DNA of 64,000 bases from Pseudobdellovibrio sp. Lineage in GTDB: Bacteria; Bdellovibrionota; Bdellovibrionia; Bdellovibrionales; Bdellovibrionaceae. The notes beneath the pieces were generated by a model. The model searched no databases and had not been told where the DNA came from. It saw nothing but the letters and a program-made list of their open reading frames with translations. The DNA lies in NCBI GenBank assembly GCA_020696855.1, contig JAJFMT010000003.1, positions 38,201 to 102,200 on the forward strand. The letters run 5' to 3'. A program made the translations under genes and the position numbers. Positions 41,858 to 50,646 of this stretch are shown here, piece by piece (positions within the stretch are counted from its first letter, which is position 1; each line of letters opens with the position of its first letter).

Positions 41858-42289
41858 ATGGCGACAGCAAGTACGAAAGAAGTTTTTAATTGTTCAGTCC
41901 AGGAATTTTTTAAAATTGTTTCGGATTATGAAAAGTATTCCGAGTTTCTGCCAGAAGTGAAGTCAGTTAAAATCACTAAAAATGAGGGCGGCGTGAAAGA
42001 AATGGAATATCATGTCTCTCTCATTAAATCGATTAAGTATAAGCTAAAAGTTAAAGAAGTTCCGAATGAAAGTGTGAATTTTGATTTTGTCAGCGGTGAC
42101 GTTTTTAAATCGATGAAAGGTTCATGGAAGCTGGCCGATCAGGGCGGAAAGTGCGCCGTTGATTACAATGTCGAGGCGACTTTCGGTATGCTGGTTCCGG
42201 AATCTATGGCTAAAACGCTGGTGGCTGCGAATCTTCCGCTGATGATGAGCAACTTCAGAAAACGGGTAAAAGAAGTTTATGGCAAATAA
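41858..42289 (+). CDS. RatA/Coq10-like SRPBCC (START-type) protein
   Basis: This 143-residue protein has a lipid-binding SRPBCC fold signature: an N-terminal strand, VQEFFKIVSDYEKYSEFLPEVKSVKI, a central beta sheet and a C-terminal helix (PLMMSNFRKRVKEVYG). This is the pattern of the RatA/Coq10 polyketide-cyclase-like family, members of which bind ubiquinone or hydrophobic ligands. AAGGAG lies 5 bases before the ATG. It overlaps the next gene by 11 bases. Whether it acts on ubiquinone or ribosomes cannot be told. Confidence 0.85.
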   Translation: MATASTKEVFNCSVQEFFKIVSDYEKYSEFLPEVKSVKITKNEGGVKEMEYHVSLIKSIKYKLKVKEVPNESVNFDFVSGDVFKSMKGSWKLADQGGKCAVDYNVEATFGMLVPESMAKTLVAANLPLMMSNFRKRVKEVYGK

Positions 42290-42608
42290 CGATAAAAAAG
42301 AAAAAGACACAGAAAATACAAATCCGGGCGTCGAAAAGTCTTCGACCTCAGAAAAACTAAGTGAGGCGTTGAAAAAAATTATTTCTTCAGGGTCACCTAC
42401 AGAAATTTCCAAAGAGCTGATCGGTACTGTTCTGGGTCAGGCTTTGAAAGCCAAAGATGATATCACTTTGAAAGTTTCAAATGAGATGATTTCACTCGTG
42501 CGCAAAATTGATTTTGTGAAAGAATTTTCGAAGTTCGCTGAAAACCACAAATTCAAAGTGACAGCTGAAATTGAAATCCTGAAAAAAGATAACGATCAGA
42601 ACAAATAG
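42279..42608 (+). CDS. Hypothetical helical protein
   Basis: This 109-residue protein starts inside the preceding gene (11-base overlap). It has a polar, disordered-looking N-terminus and two amphipathic helices (SEKLSEALKKIIS, GTVLGQALKAKDDITLKVSNEM) and no membrane span. I recognise no family. Position between the RatA-like gene and tilS in a coupled operon argues that it is real. Confidence 0.65.
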   Translation: MANNDKKEKDTENTNPGVEKSSTSEKLSEALKKIISSGSPTEISKELIGTVLGQALKAKDDITLKVSNEMISLVRKIDFVKEFSKFAENHKFKVTAEIEILKKDNDQNK

Positions 42609-42609
42609 T

Positions 42610-43557
42610 ATGTCCAATTGGGGCCGCCTTGAACATAATGTCTGGAATCATCTGGCGGATTGCGGTCTTCAGCAGAATGACTCTTTCGCTCTTTGTGTGT
42701 CCGGTGGGCTGGACTCCATGGCGCTGCTTCAGATGTTTGTGCGCCTGAAGCCCTCTGCAGATATTAAAGTGCTGCATTATCACCACGGACGTTCACAGGA
42801 CCCCGAAATTAATTCTTTCAGAGACAAAAGTCTCGACTGTGTGAAGTCTGCGGTCGAGTCACTTCGAAAATCCAATGTGAACTTTCTTTCGGCAAAAAGT
42901 GATGCTGATCTCCACAGTGAAGAGCAATTTCGGGACGCCCGAATGGAGTTTTTTAAAAAATCGGTAAACTCAGGGGACGTTTTAGTAACTGCGCATCATT
43001 TGGATGACCGCTTTGAGACCGTGTTGTTGAAAATGATTCGGGGTAGTTCGATGGATGGCGTCAGATCATTTCAGATGTGGAACGGTCAGTTTTTCAGGCC
43101 GTTTCTTCAAACGGCGAAGGCCGAACTTTTGGAATACTCCCGAAATTCTGACCTCAAGTGGGTAGAAGACCCCACGAATGACCGCAGTGATTACCTGAGA
43201 AACTGGGTCAGACGGGAATGGCTCGAAGATCTCGAAAAAAAAGTGCCTGGTGGAAAATCAAATCTAGCCAGATCACTGTTTAAAATGATCGATAGTGAGG
43301 ACGACCGGACCTTTGAAGAGTCATTTATGGCTCAGACAAATGCAAATGTCCTGAACCGCCAGTGGTTTTCTCTTCTATCACCTCATAATCAAAATCGATC
43401 ACTCGCGCTTTTCTTAAAAAAACACCAAGTGTATGAATTTACGGCGGGTCAGTTAGAAGAAATAAGAAAAAGACTCGACAAAAATCAAAAAGAACTCACA
43501 TTCGAAATGTTAGGTAGAAAATGGGTTATTAACGCAACGCAAATTGTGATAGAATAA
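42610..43557 (+). CDS. tilS: tRNA(Ile)-lysidine synthase TilS
   Basis: This 315-residue enzyme converts C34 of tRNA-Ile(CAU) to lysidine so it reads AUA. The PP-loop ATP pyrophosphatase motif SGGLDS is intact near residues 30-35, followed by [22 protein letters not shown] and [18 protein letters not shown], which are TilS hallmarks. It is shorter than E. coli TilS (432) and appears to lack much of the C-terminal domain, as in several other bacteria. The ATG follows the previous stop by 1 base with no clear Shine-Dalgarno site, suggesting coupling. Confidence 0.93.
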   Translation: MSNWGRLEHNVWNHLADCGLQQNDSFALCVSGGLDSMALLQMFVRLKPSADIKVLHYHHGRSQDPEINSFRDKSLDCVKSAVESLRKSNVNFLSAKSDADLHSEEQFRDARMEFFKKSVNSGDVLVTAHHLDDRFETVLLKMIRGSSMDGVRSFQMWNGQFFRPFLQTAKAELLEYSRNSDLKWVEDPTNDRSDYLRNWVRREWLEDLEKKVPGGKSNLARSLFKMIDSEDDRTFEESFMAQTNANVLNRQWFSLLSPHNQNRSLALFLKKHQVYEFTAGQLEEIRKRLDKNQKELTFEMLGRKWVINATQIVIE

Positions 43558-43580
43558 TCAAGCATACGAGAAAGGGTTCT

Positions 43581-45524
43581 ATGAAAACCAATCAAAAGAC
43601 ATTCGCATTGTGGTTCGCACTGGTTGTGTTAACAATCTTCATGTTCCGCGCGTGGGACATCAAACATCAAAAAGCCATCACTGATTTCAATTACTCTAAA
43701 CTTTTGCGTGCAGCAGAACTTAAAGAAATTGTAGAAGACAAAGTTGTCTTCATTCAGGACCGTGGCGAGATTCGCGGTGAAATTAAACCGGAATTTGAAA
43801 AGAAATACGGCGGCGTACAGTTTCAAATTCAAGGTAACGTAACCGACAAAGGTTACGAAGAGATGCAGAAGTTCGGTATTACGCCGAATTATGAAACATC
43901 TCAGTCTGACGGGTTACTTTCTTCTATCGTTATCAACTGGCTTCCGCTTTTGTTGATTTTCGGTATGTTTATTTTCATCATGCGCCAGATACAGGTCGGC
44001 GGCGGCAAAGCGATGTCGTTCGGCAAATCGCGCGCGCGTCTTGTTGAAAACAAAAACCGCGTCACATTTAAAGATGTTGCCGGTGTTGACGAAGCTAAAG
44101 ATGATTTGCAAGAAATCGTTCACTTCTTAAAAGACCCGAAAAAGTTCACGAAACTCGGCGGACGTATTCCAAAAGGTGTCTTATTAGTTGGTCCTCCGGG
44201 AACAGGTAAGACATTGTTGGCACGAGCTGTAGCGGGTGAAGCGGGCGTTCCTTTCTTCACCATTTCAGGTTCGGACTTCGTTGAGATGTTCGTAGGGGTG
44301 GGCGCAAGCCGCGTTCGTGACTTGTTCGAGCAAGGTAAAAAGTCGGCTCCTTGTCTGATCTTTATCGATGAGATCGATGCGGTAGGGCGTCACCGTGGCT
44401 CCGGCATGGGCGGCGGTCATGATGAGCGTGAGCAAACATTGAATCAATTATTAGTTGAGATGGACGGTTTCGAGTCAACTGAAGGCGTGATCCTGATCGC
44501 AGCGACAAACAGACCTGACGTACTTGATCCGGCATTATTACGCCCGGGCCGTTTCGACAGACGCGTTGTTGTGGGTAAACCGGATGTTAAAGGCCGTGAG
44601 CAGATCTTATCTGTTCATATGAAGAAAACTCCGTTGGGACCTGATGTTGAGGCATCTAAAATCGCCCGTGGAACTCCTGGTTTTTCCGGCGCAGATTTAG
44701 AAAACTTAGTGAACGAAGCGGCGCTGGTGGCCGCTCGTGCTGATAAAAAATATCTTGAGATGGAAGACTTTGAAAAAGCAAAAGACAAAGTCATCATGGG
44801 TTCTGAAAGAAAATCCATGGTTATCAGTGATGAAGATAAGCGTACAACGGCTTACCATGAAGCAGGCCATACGCTCGTAGGTAAGGTTCTTCCGGGTCTT
44901 GATCCGATTCATAAAGTTACCATTATCCCTCGCGGAATGGCTTTAGGATTAACTCAGACATTACCTGAAAAAGACGCTTTAAGTTTTTCAAAAATGCAGG
45001 CTGAAAACTGGATTGCATTTGCATTCGGTGGCCGCGCAGCTGAAGAGCTGGTATTTAAAGACTTCACGACAGGCGCTTCAAATGATATCGAACGCGCCAC
45101 AAGCATGGCGAGAAAAATGGTTTGTGAGTGGGGTATGAGCCCGCTGGGTCCATTAGCTTATGAAAAAGGTGATAATCCACCGTTCTTAGGTATGGGTTAT
45201 GGAGCAAAATCCAAAGACTACTCCGAAGCGAAAGCTCAGGAAATCGACGCTGAGATTTCAAAAATTATTAACAACGGTTACTCAGTTGCACTGAAAATTT
45301 TAACTGATCAGCGTGACGCTCTTGAAAGACTGACTCAAGCCTTACTTGAGTTTGAAACAATCGACGCAGCTGAAGTTGATATGTTAATTCAGGGTGCGGC
45401 TGTTTCTGAAATTCAAAAAATCAGAAACAACAGAAAAGAAAATTCCCAAGCCGCCTCCGACGGCACGATAGCTCCGGATTCTCCTGATGCTATAGCTGGA
45501 AGAAAACCTGCTCCGGCTACATGA
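43581..45524 (+). CDS. ftsH: ATP-dependent zinc metalloprotease FtsH
   Basis: This 647-residue inner-membrane AAA+ protease degrades misfolded and regulatory proteins. It has two N-terminal spans (about 7-25 and 115-135), the AAA domain with Walker A GPPGTGKT and Walker B LIFIDEID, the second region of homology ([19 protein letters not shown]), and the zinc site HEAGH. AAAGGG lies a few bases before the ATG. It follows tilS by 23 bases and overlaps cdaA by 4 bases. The tilS-ftsH neighbourhood is conserved in many bacteria. Confidence 0.98.
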   Translation: MKTNQKTFALWFALVVLTIFMFRAWDIKHQKAITDFNYSKLLRAAELKEIVEDKVVFIQDRGEIRGEIKPEFEKKYGGVQFQIQGNVTDKGYEEMQKFGITPNYETSQSDGLLSSIVINWLPLLLIFGMFIFIMRQIQVGGGKAMSFGKSRARLVENKNRVTFKDVAGVDEAKDDLQEIVHFLKDPKKFTKLGGRIPKGVLLVGPPGTGKTLLARAVAGEAGVPFFTISGSDFVEMFVGVGASRVRDLFEQGKKSAPCLIFIDEIDAVGRHRGSGMGGGHDEREQTLNQLLVEMDGFESTEGVILIAATNRPDVLDPALLRPGRFDRRVVVGKPDVKGREQILSVHMKKTPLGPDVEASKIARGTPGFSGADLENLVNEAALVAARADKKYLEMEDFEKAKDKVIMGSERKSMVISDEDKRTTAYHEAGHTLVGKVLPGLDPIHKVTIIPRGMALGLTQTLPEKDALSFSKMQAENWIAFAFGGRAAEELVFKDFTTGASNDIERATSMARKMVCEWGMSPLGPLAYEKGDNPPFLGMGYGAKSKDYSEAKAQEIDAEISKIINNGYSVALKILTDQRDALERLTQALLEFETIDAAEVDMLIQGAAVSEIQKIRNNRKENSQAASDGTIAPDSPDAIAGRKPAPAT

Positions 45525-46333
45525 ATGTTTTGAGTAATTTATTCGAGAACACCTACTTCCTGCTAACGCATTTGCGCTGGCAGGATTTGATCGATATTGT
45601 TCTCGTTTGGGCTATCATTTACCGCGTTCTTATCCTCATTAAAAGGACAGGAACGATTCAAATGCTTTCAGGCCTGGGTATTCTTGCGATTTCTTATATT
45701 TTGAGCCAGTGGTTCGATTTTACGACGTTGAATCTCCTGCTGGAAAAATTCTTTTCTAATTTGTTTGTTATTGTTGTCGTCCTGTTCCAGGGCGAGATTC
45801 GCCGTGCGCTGGCGCAGATCGGCAGCCATCCTTTATTCAGCGGAGTTTCATCCGTAATGGAAACTCACATGGTTGAAGAAATCGCGAAAGCGGTGATCAC
45901 TGTGGCGCAAAAAGGCTATGGAGCTTTGATTGTGATCGAGCGTGATATTTTAGTCGATTATCACATTGAAATGGGAACTGAGCTGGATTCAAAAATTTCA
46001 GCGCAAGTTCTGGAATCGATTTTTCATCCGCAAGCCCCGATGCATGATGGAGCCATTCTGATCCGCGGAAGTAAAATTGTTTCTGCGGGCTGTTTTCTCC
46101 CACTGAGTAAAAATCCCGCGATTGATAAAAATCTGGGAACCCGTCACAGAGCTGCTATTGGTTTAACTGAAGAAACAGACGCACTGGTGCTGGTTGTTTC
46201 AGAAGAAACGAAGTCGATAAGTGTTGTTCATTCAGGCCATATGAGCCCGAACGTTGAACTTGCCGATGTACGTATGGCTCTGTACGATGCTTTCGGAATG
46301 AAATACAAAGCTTATAGCGAGGTTGGAGCTTGA
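45521..46333 (+). CDS. cdaA: Diadenylate cyclase CdaA
   Basis: This 270-residue membrane enzyme makes cyclic di-AMP from two ATP. Three N-terminal membrane spans (about 25-90) precede the DAC domain with the catalytic motifs [13 protein letters not shown] (DGA) and [12 protein letters not shown] (RHR). It overlaps ftsH (ATGA) and the YbbR gene, and lies upstream of glmM, which is the well-known cdaA-cdaR-glmM order. In Firmicutes this module ties cell-wall precursor supply to osmotic signalling; here it occurs in a Gram-negative setting. Confidence 0.96.
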   Translation: MNVLSNLFENTYFLLTHLRWQDLIDIVLVWAIIYRVLILIKRTGTIQMLSGLGILAISYILSQWFDFTTLNLLLEKFFSNLFVIVVVLFQGEIRRALAQIGSHPLFSGVSSVMETHMVEEIAKAVITVAQKGYGALIVIERDILVDYHIEMGTELDSKISAQVLESIFHPQAPMHDGAILIRGSKIVSAGCFLPLSKNPAIDKNLGTRHRAAIGLTEETDALVLVVSEETKSISVVHSGHMSPNVELADVRMALYDAFGMKYKAYSEVGA

Positions 46334-46755
46334 GAAGATATGGCCACCCTCAGGACAGAGTCACCCAGCTGAAAGAGCTTATTGCGGATAATTTTTCGTA
46401 TAAGCTGGTGGCACTCATCATTTCTTTGATCCTTTGGTTATCTTTACTTAACAAAAGAGAGTTCATTACTACTAAAGAATTCGACGTGGATATAATGACC
46501 GCCGAAAATTTGGTAGTGCTGGGTCAGACATCAGACCGGTTAAAAGTCAAAGTGTCGGGGCCGCAGCCTTTACTTAAAAAATTTGTAGATTCTTCGCAGG
46601 TCATCGCCTTTGATCTTTCGGACAAGCCGCTTGGTTTTTACGACCTCGAAGTTTCATCTTCAAAGATTGATGTGCCGAAAGGTTTGAAGGTCGTCAGCGT
46701 GCGGCCTAATACCATTCGTGTTGAAATTATTGAAAAGCAAAAAGCTGATAAGTAA
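46330..46755 (+). CDS. YbbR-domain protein (CdaR-like)
   Basis: This 141-residue protein has one membrane span (YKLVALIISLILWLSLL, about 24-40) and a single YbbR domain facing the periplasm, against four in B. subtilis CdaR, which regulates CdaA. The frame's only usable start is TTG 46330, overlapping the cdaA stop (TTGA); GGAG is nearly adjacent, so reinitiation after cdaA is likely. It is followed 8 bases later by glmM. Confidence 0.85.
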   Translation: MRRYGHPQDRVTQLKELIADNFSYKLVALIISLILWLSLLNKREFITTKEFDVDIMTAENLVVLGQTSDRLKVKVSGPQPLLKKFVDSSQVIAFDLSDKPLGFYDLEVSSSKIDVPKGLKVVSVRPNTIRVEIIEKQKADK

Positions 46756-46763
46756 GGAAGAAA

Positions 46764-48140
46764 ATGGGATCACAAACTACAAAGTTATTCGGTACTGACG
46801 GTATTCGCGGAACTTCGAATCAATTTCCGATGACGCCTGAAACTGTTGTTCGTATCGGACAGGCTATTGGCTACTTAATCAGAAAAAAAATTATCTCATC
46901 ACCGTCACAGGCTAACCGGGTTGTAATCGGAAAAGATACACGTTTATCCGGATACATGATCGAGCAGGCTTTAGCCAGCGGTTTAAATTCAATGGGAATC
47001 TATGTTCAGTTAGTCGGGCCTCTTCCGACGCCTGCAATCGGTTACTTGACCCGTACGATGCGGGCAGCAGCAGGTGTTGTTATTTCTGCCTCTCATAATG
47101 CCTACCAGGATAACGGAATAAAAGTTTTCGGTCCGGATGGTTTTAAGCTGGATGACAAGCTTGAAAAGGAAATTGAAATTCTTGTCGCTGATGAAAATCT
47201 CTCGAAGATGCTTCCGGGTTCGAAAGAAATCGGCCGCACACGACGTATCGAGGATGCGCAAGGCCGCTATATTGTTCATGCGAAGAGTTCCTTCCCATTA
47301 GATTACACTCTTGATGGCGTAAGGATTGTTTTAGACACGGCTCATGGGGCCTCATACAAGGTGGCGCCTGCTATTTTTGAAGAGCTCGGTGCTGAAGTGA
47401 TTCAGGTCGGCAATCAACCGAACGGCATTAATATCAATGACAAAGTCGGAGCCCTTCACCCAAGCCTTATTTCGCATGGTGTGGTTCAGTACCGTGCAGA
47501 TGTGGGTATCGGTCTCGATGGAGACGCGGACCGTGTGATCATGATTGATGAGCGCGGAAAGTTCATCAATGGCGATCACATTCTGGCGATCTGTGCTCTT
47601 CATATGAAACAAAAAGGCTTATTGAAACACGACACGTTAGTTGTAACTCAAATGAGTAACTTCGGGCTTGAAAAGAAAATGACCGAACACGGTATAAAAG
47701 TTATCAAAACAAATGTTGGCGATAAATACGTGGTCGATGAAATGCGAAAAGGCGGCTATAACCTCGGCGGTGAACAATCGGGCCACATTATTTTTCTGGA
47801 TCAGTCGACTACCGGAGACGGAACTGTTGCTGCATTAAATGTTCTTTCGATCATGAAAGAAACGGGCAAGCGTCTCAGTGAGCTTGCAAATATCTTTGAA
47901 GAAATGCCTCAGGTTCTGATCAATTGTAGAGTCAGAAGCCGTGTTGAACTTAAAGATATCGAAGGTTATGACCGGCTGGTAAAATCAAAAGAAGCCGAGC
48001 TTGGCGGTAACGGCCGTATCTTTATCAGATACTCCGGTACAGAACCGCTGATTCGTGTTTTAGTTGAAGGTGTTGATAAAAAGAAAATCACCGGCATCGC
48101 TGAAGAAATCGCTTCCTTCCTTGAAAAACAAATTTCGTAA
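46764..48140 (+). CDS. glmM: Phosphoglucosamine mutase GlmM
   Basis: This 458-residue enzyme converts glucosamine-6-phosphate to glucosamine-1-phosphate for peptidoglycan and lipopolysaccharide precursors. FGTDGIRG lies at the N-terminus, the phosphoserine loop is ISASHNAYQDNGIK, the metal loop GLDGDADRVIMID, the sugar loop GGEQSGHIIF and the phosphate loop RYSGTEPLIRV. Length is close to the usual 445. The start of pdxJ overlaps its stop by one base (TAATG). Confidence 0.97.
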   Translation: MGSQTTKLFGTDGIRGTSNQFPMTPETVVRIGQAIGYLIRKKIISSPSQANRVVIGKDTRLSGYMIEQALASGLNSMGIYVQLVGPLPTPAIGYLTRTMRAAAGVVISASHNAYQDNGIKVFGPDGFKLDDKLEKEIEILVADENLSKMLPGSKEIGRTRRIEDAQGRYIVHAKSSFPLDYTLDGVRIVLDTAHGASYKVAPAIFEELGAEVIQVGNQPNGININDKVGALHPSLISHGVVQYRADVGIGLDGDADRVIMIDERGKFINGDHILAICALHMKQKGLLKHDTLVVTQMSNFGLEKKMTEHGIKVIKTNVGDKYVVDEMRKGGYNLGGEQSGHIIFLDQSTTGDGTVAALNVLSIMKETGKRLSELANIFEEMPQVLINCRVRSRVELKDIEGYDRLVKSKEAELGGNGRIFIRYSGTEPLIRVLVEGVDKKKITGIAEEIASFLEKQIS

Positions 48141-48868
48141 TGGCAAAAAACAAAATTTCCTTAGGTGTTAACATTGACCACGCCGCAACCTTACGTCAGG
48201 TTCGCGGTAACACGACCGCTTACCCGGATCTGCTAACGCTGGTAAAAAAAATCAAAGCTGCCGGGGGCCGCCAAATCACGATTCATTTGCGTGAAGACCG
48301 CCGTCATATTCAGGATTTTGACGTCGTTCACCTTTGCAAAAAATCACCGCTTCCTATCAACCTTGAAATGGCTGTTTCAGATGAAATGCTGAAAATAGCT
48401 CTGAAAAACAAGCCGGCATGGGTGTGTTTTGTGCCTGAAAAGCGCGAAGAACTCACAACTGAGGGTGGCCTCAATGTCATTAAAGTTTCTGCAGACATTC
48501 AAAGAATGACCTCAGTACTGAAGAGAAAAAAAATTCGCTCTTCTTATTTTATCGAACCGAGTCTGGAGCAGGTGAAGGCCTCTGCTGATGCCGGCGCTGA
48601 TGCGATTGAGTTTCATACGGGTCACTGGGTACTTTCAAAAGGTGCTGAAAAGAAAAAAGTCTGGAAGCAAATGGTAGAAGCTTCAGAGCTGGCTGCTAAA
48701 CTGAATTTACGCGTGCATGCGGGGCACGGTCTTGATTTCGAGCACTGTAAGCTGATCCGGAATCTTCCTCACTTAGTCGAAGTGAATATCGGTCATTCTA
48801 TCATTTGCTATTCGCTAGAACTTGGAATTGCAAAGGCGACGAAAGAAATCATTCGTCATCTCAAATGA
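48140..48868 (+). CDS. pdxJ: Pyridoxine 5'-phosphate synthase PdxJ
   Basis: This 242-residue TIM-barrel enzyme condenses 3-amino-2-oxopropyl phosphate with deoxyxylulose 5-phosphate to make vitamin B6 phosphate. LGVNIDHAATLRQVRG, ITIHLREDRRHIQD, NLEMAVSDEM, EFHTGHW and VHAGHGLDFEH are all conserved active-site segments. Length matches the family. It is coupled to glmM and to tsaE (ATGA). Confidence 0.97.
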   Translation: MAKNKISLGVNIDHAATLRQVRGNTTAYPDLLTLVKKIKAAGGRQITIHLREDRRHIQDFDVVHLCKKSPLPINLEMAVSDEMLKIALKNKPAWVCFVPEKREELTTEGGLNVIKVSADIQRMTSVLKRKKIRSSYFIEPSLEQVKASADAGADAIEFHTGHWVLSKGAEKKKVWKQMVEASELAAKLNLRVHAGHGLDFEHCKLIRNLPHLVEVNIGHSIICYSLELGIAKATKEIIRHLK

Positions 48869-49299
48869 AAAAACTTTTTTCTAAATCCTTAGCCGGGTTA
48901 GACGATGTTCATGATTTAGCTCTGGAAATAAATAAGTTACTTCCCAAAAAAAGCACCATTTTACTGACGGGTGATTTAGGTGCGGGCAAAACAACTTTCG
49001 TAGCCGCCTTTTGCAAGTTACATAATATTTCTCAGGTCAGTTCTCCGACATATGCAATTCATAACAGATACCAATCGGAAGCGGCCTCCATTGATCACCT
49101 TGATTTGTACCGGTTGGATGATGAAGACAGTTTGGAAAGTGCCGGAGTGCATGACATTCTAAACCGGGAATCTGATTACAAATTTATAGAATGGCCCGAA
49201 CGTATGCCGGGCATTGAAAATATCAGTGAATCGGTATTTAAATTATCTCTTAAAAAAACCGGGGAAACCGGCCGCATCGCTGAATTTTTTAAAAACTAG
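48865..49299 (+). CDS. tsaE: tRNA threonylcarbamoyladenosine ATPase subunit TsaE
   Basis: This 144-residue ATPase assists the TsaBCD machinery that makes t6A37 in tRNAs reading ANN codons. Walker A GDLGAGKTTF, the switch-like SSPTYAIHNRY and the conserved DLYRLDD and FIEWPER segments are present. The true start is ATG 48865, overlapping pdxJ (ATGA); upstream codons in the frame would fall inside pdxJ. It ends the glpX-to-tsaE string and overlaps the convergent unknown gene by 4 bases. Confidence 0.95.
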   Translation: MKKLFSKSLAGLDDVHDLALEINKLLPKKSTILLTGDLGAGKTTFVAAFCKLHNISQVSSPTYAIHNRYQSEAASIDHLDLYRLDDEDSLESAGVHDILNRESDYKFIEWPERMPGIENISESVFKLSLKKTGETGRIAEFFKN

Positions 49300-50309
49300 C
49301 TGGCTTGAGCGGTTTCCTTCGATAATTCTTCGAGTAAAGCGGTGTCATCAACAGAGATCTGTTCGTTTTTAAAGCCCATAAAGAAACCTACAATCGCACG
49401 TGAGCGCATGATCGGTGTGATGCAGATGTTTTTATAACTCAGCAACTCAAGGCCAAGCTCTGAAGCTGAGGTCGTAACCGAACGTCCGTCTTTCATTACA
49501 TTCTTGAAAGCTTCGTCTCTTGTTGTGCTGTATTCAAAAAGCTTTTCATTAATGTTTTTCTTTTCAAGATCAGGGTCCATTTTAAAAATTTGAGTCAGGT
49601 CGAAGTTAAGACGTAAAATCAGGAAAGCATCGAATTGCTTTCTGGATTCATCGCAATACTCTTCGTATCTTTCACCGACAAGATCCCAGATTTCAGTTTC
49701 TGCCTGTTTTGTTCCGTACGCTTTGCGCGGTCGGGGAACAACATTAGTGACTGCATCTGAACCCAAATCTTTAAAGTCGATTGAGATTGGCTGTACATCT
49801 TCAGATAAACCATCCATAACCGGAGAGTCGCCGAACATTTCGTTAAGATCATCGAAGCTCGACATAGAAGGTTTGTTGCCGATTAATAGATTTGCAAAAT
49901 AACTAAGAATGCGTGGCGGAGCCAGTACAAAGATATGATTCGGAATTTTAACGAGAGCAGGGCTGTATTGAAGTCCGAACACGATTAACTGGTTCTCCCA
50001 AATGAACATTGGAACTAAATCCTGGCTCCAGAAATTGTAACTTGAATAAAGTGTAAAGGCCTGTTGAGCACTAACAGAATAACTTTTCAAAGTTGTTTCA
50101 GGCAGGTTTTCTTTGATGCTGCTGCAGCCATAAGTTTCAATGGCCCACTCTTCATACTTTTTCCAATCAAGAATTTTGCTTTCCAGAGATAAACGGAGCT
50201 TTGATTTACTCAAGCTTTCAACGTCGAAAGTAGGCATTTTTTCCTGTAATGCCTCTAATTCTTTTGTAAAAAATTCTTCCCAAGATGCTTTGTTATCTAG
50301 ATATTCCAT
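49296..50309 (-). CDS. Hypothetical protein, possible sigma-28 target
   Basis: This 337-residue protein has no signal peptide or membrane span. The N-terminal third is helical and acidic (WEEFFTKELEALQEKMP), the middle contains FWSQDLVPMFIWENQLIVFGLQYSP and a proline/basic linker (VVPRPRKAYG), and the C-terminal part looks like a small alpha/beta sensor fold (FDAFLILRLNFDLTQIF, NICITPIMRSRAIVGFFMGFKN), reminiscent of GAF or PAS domains but not assignable. The ATG has no Shine-Dalgarno site and is preceded by a FliA-like promoter, so it may be a motility or attack-phase gene. Confidence 0.75.
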   Translation of the reverse strand: MEYLDNKASWEEFFTKELEALQEKMPTFDVESLSKSKLRLSLESKILDWKKYEEWAIETYGCSSIKENLPETTLKSYSVSAQQAFTLYSSYNFWSQDLVPMFIWENQLIVFGLQYSPALVKIPNHIFVLAPPRILSYFANLLIGNKPSMSSFDDLNEMFGDSPVMDGLSEDVQPISIDFKDLGSDAVTNVVPRPRKAYGTKQAETEIWDLVGERYEEYCDESRKQFDAFLILRLNFDLTQIFKMDPDLEKKNINEKLFEYSTTRDEAFKNVMKDGRSVTTSASELGLELLSYKNICITPIMRSRAIVGFFMGFKNEQISVDDTALLEELSKETAQAS

Positions 50310-50317
50310 ATGCTTTC

Positions 50318-50344
50318 TTATCGGAGAGGGGCAGCGAAATCTTA
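50318..50344 (-). promoter_or_regulatory. Candidate sigma-28 (FliA-like) promoter
   Basis: On the minus strand TAAGATTT (50344-50337), exactly 11 bases, then TCCGATAA (50325-50318). The FliA consensus is TAAAGTTT-N11-GCCGATAA, giving 6 of 8 and 7 of 8 matches with perfect spacing. The -10 ends 8 bases before the ATG at 50309, so the transcript would be nearly leaderless. Confidence 0.6.
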
Positions 50345-50411
50345 AAAAAATGGTATGTAAAATTTAACCTGTTTCCCTATGAAACTAATCTTACCTAATA
50401 AGGGAGGGCCG

Positions 50412-50591
50412 ATGAATTTACCTGATGTTACTAAGTATGTGATTTTGCTGTCTTTTTCATTGCTGTGCTCTATGAGTAGCAATACCAAAGTCCAGCCCGT
50501 CCAAATTGAGGCTCCAAAGGCTAAAGAAAAGGGCCCGGTTTATCACCCGCTGAGAGCGAAACCTTACACTAAGTTTTCCATGAAGGCTTGA
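50412..50591 (+). CDS. Small secreted protein, possible lipoprotein
   Basis: This 59-residue protein has a hydrophobic N-terminal segment ending in SFSLLCSMSS, which could be a lipoprotein signal with an atypical Leu before Cys, followed by a short Lys/Pro-rich tail. AAGGGAGG lies 4 bases before the ATG at 50412, a strong site that rules out the ATG at 50379. I recognise no family. Confidence 0.6.
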   Translation: MNLPDVTKYVILLSFSLLCSMSSNTKVQPVQIEAPKAKEKGPVYHPLRAKPYTKFSMKA

Positions 50592-50646
50592 GCCTAAATA
50601 GTTAGAACTTTTCAAATTTTTGCAATTCGGGTACAACTTCCCGATC

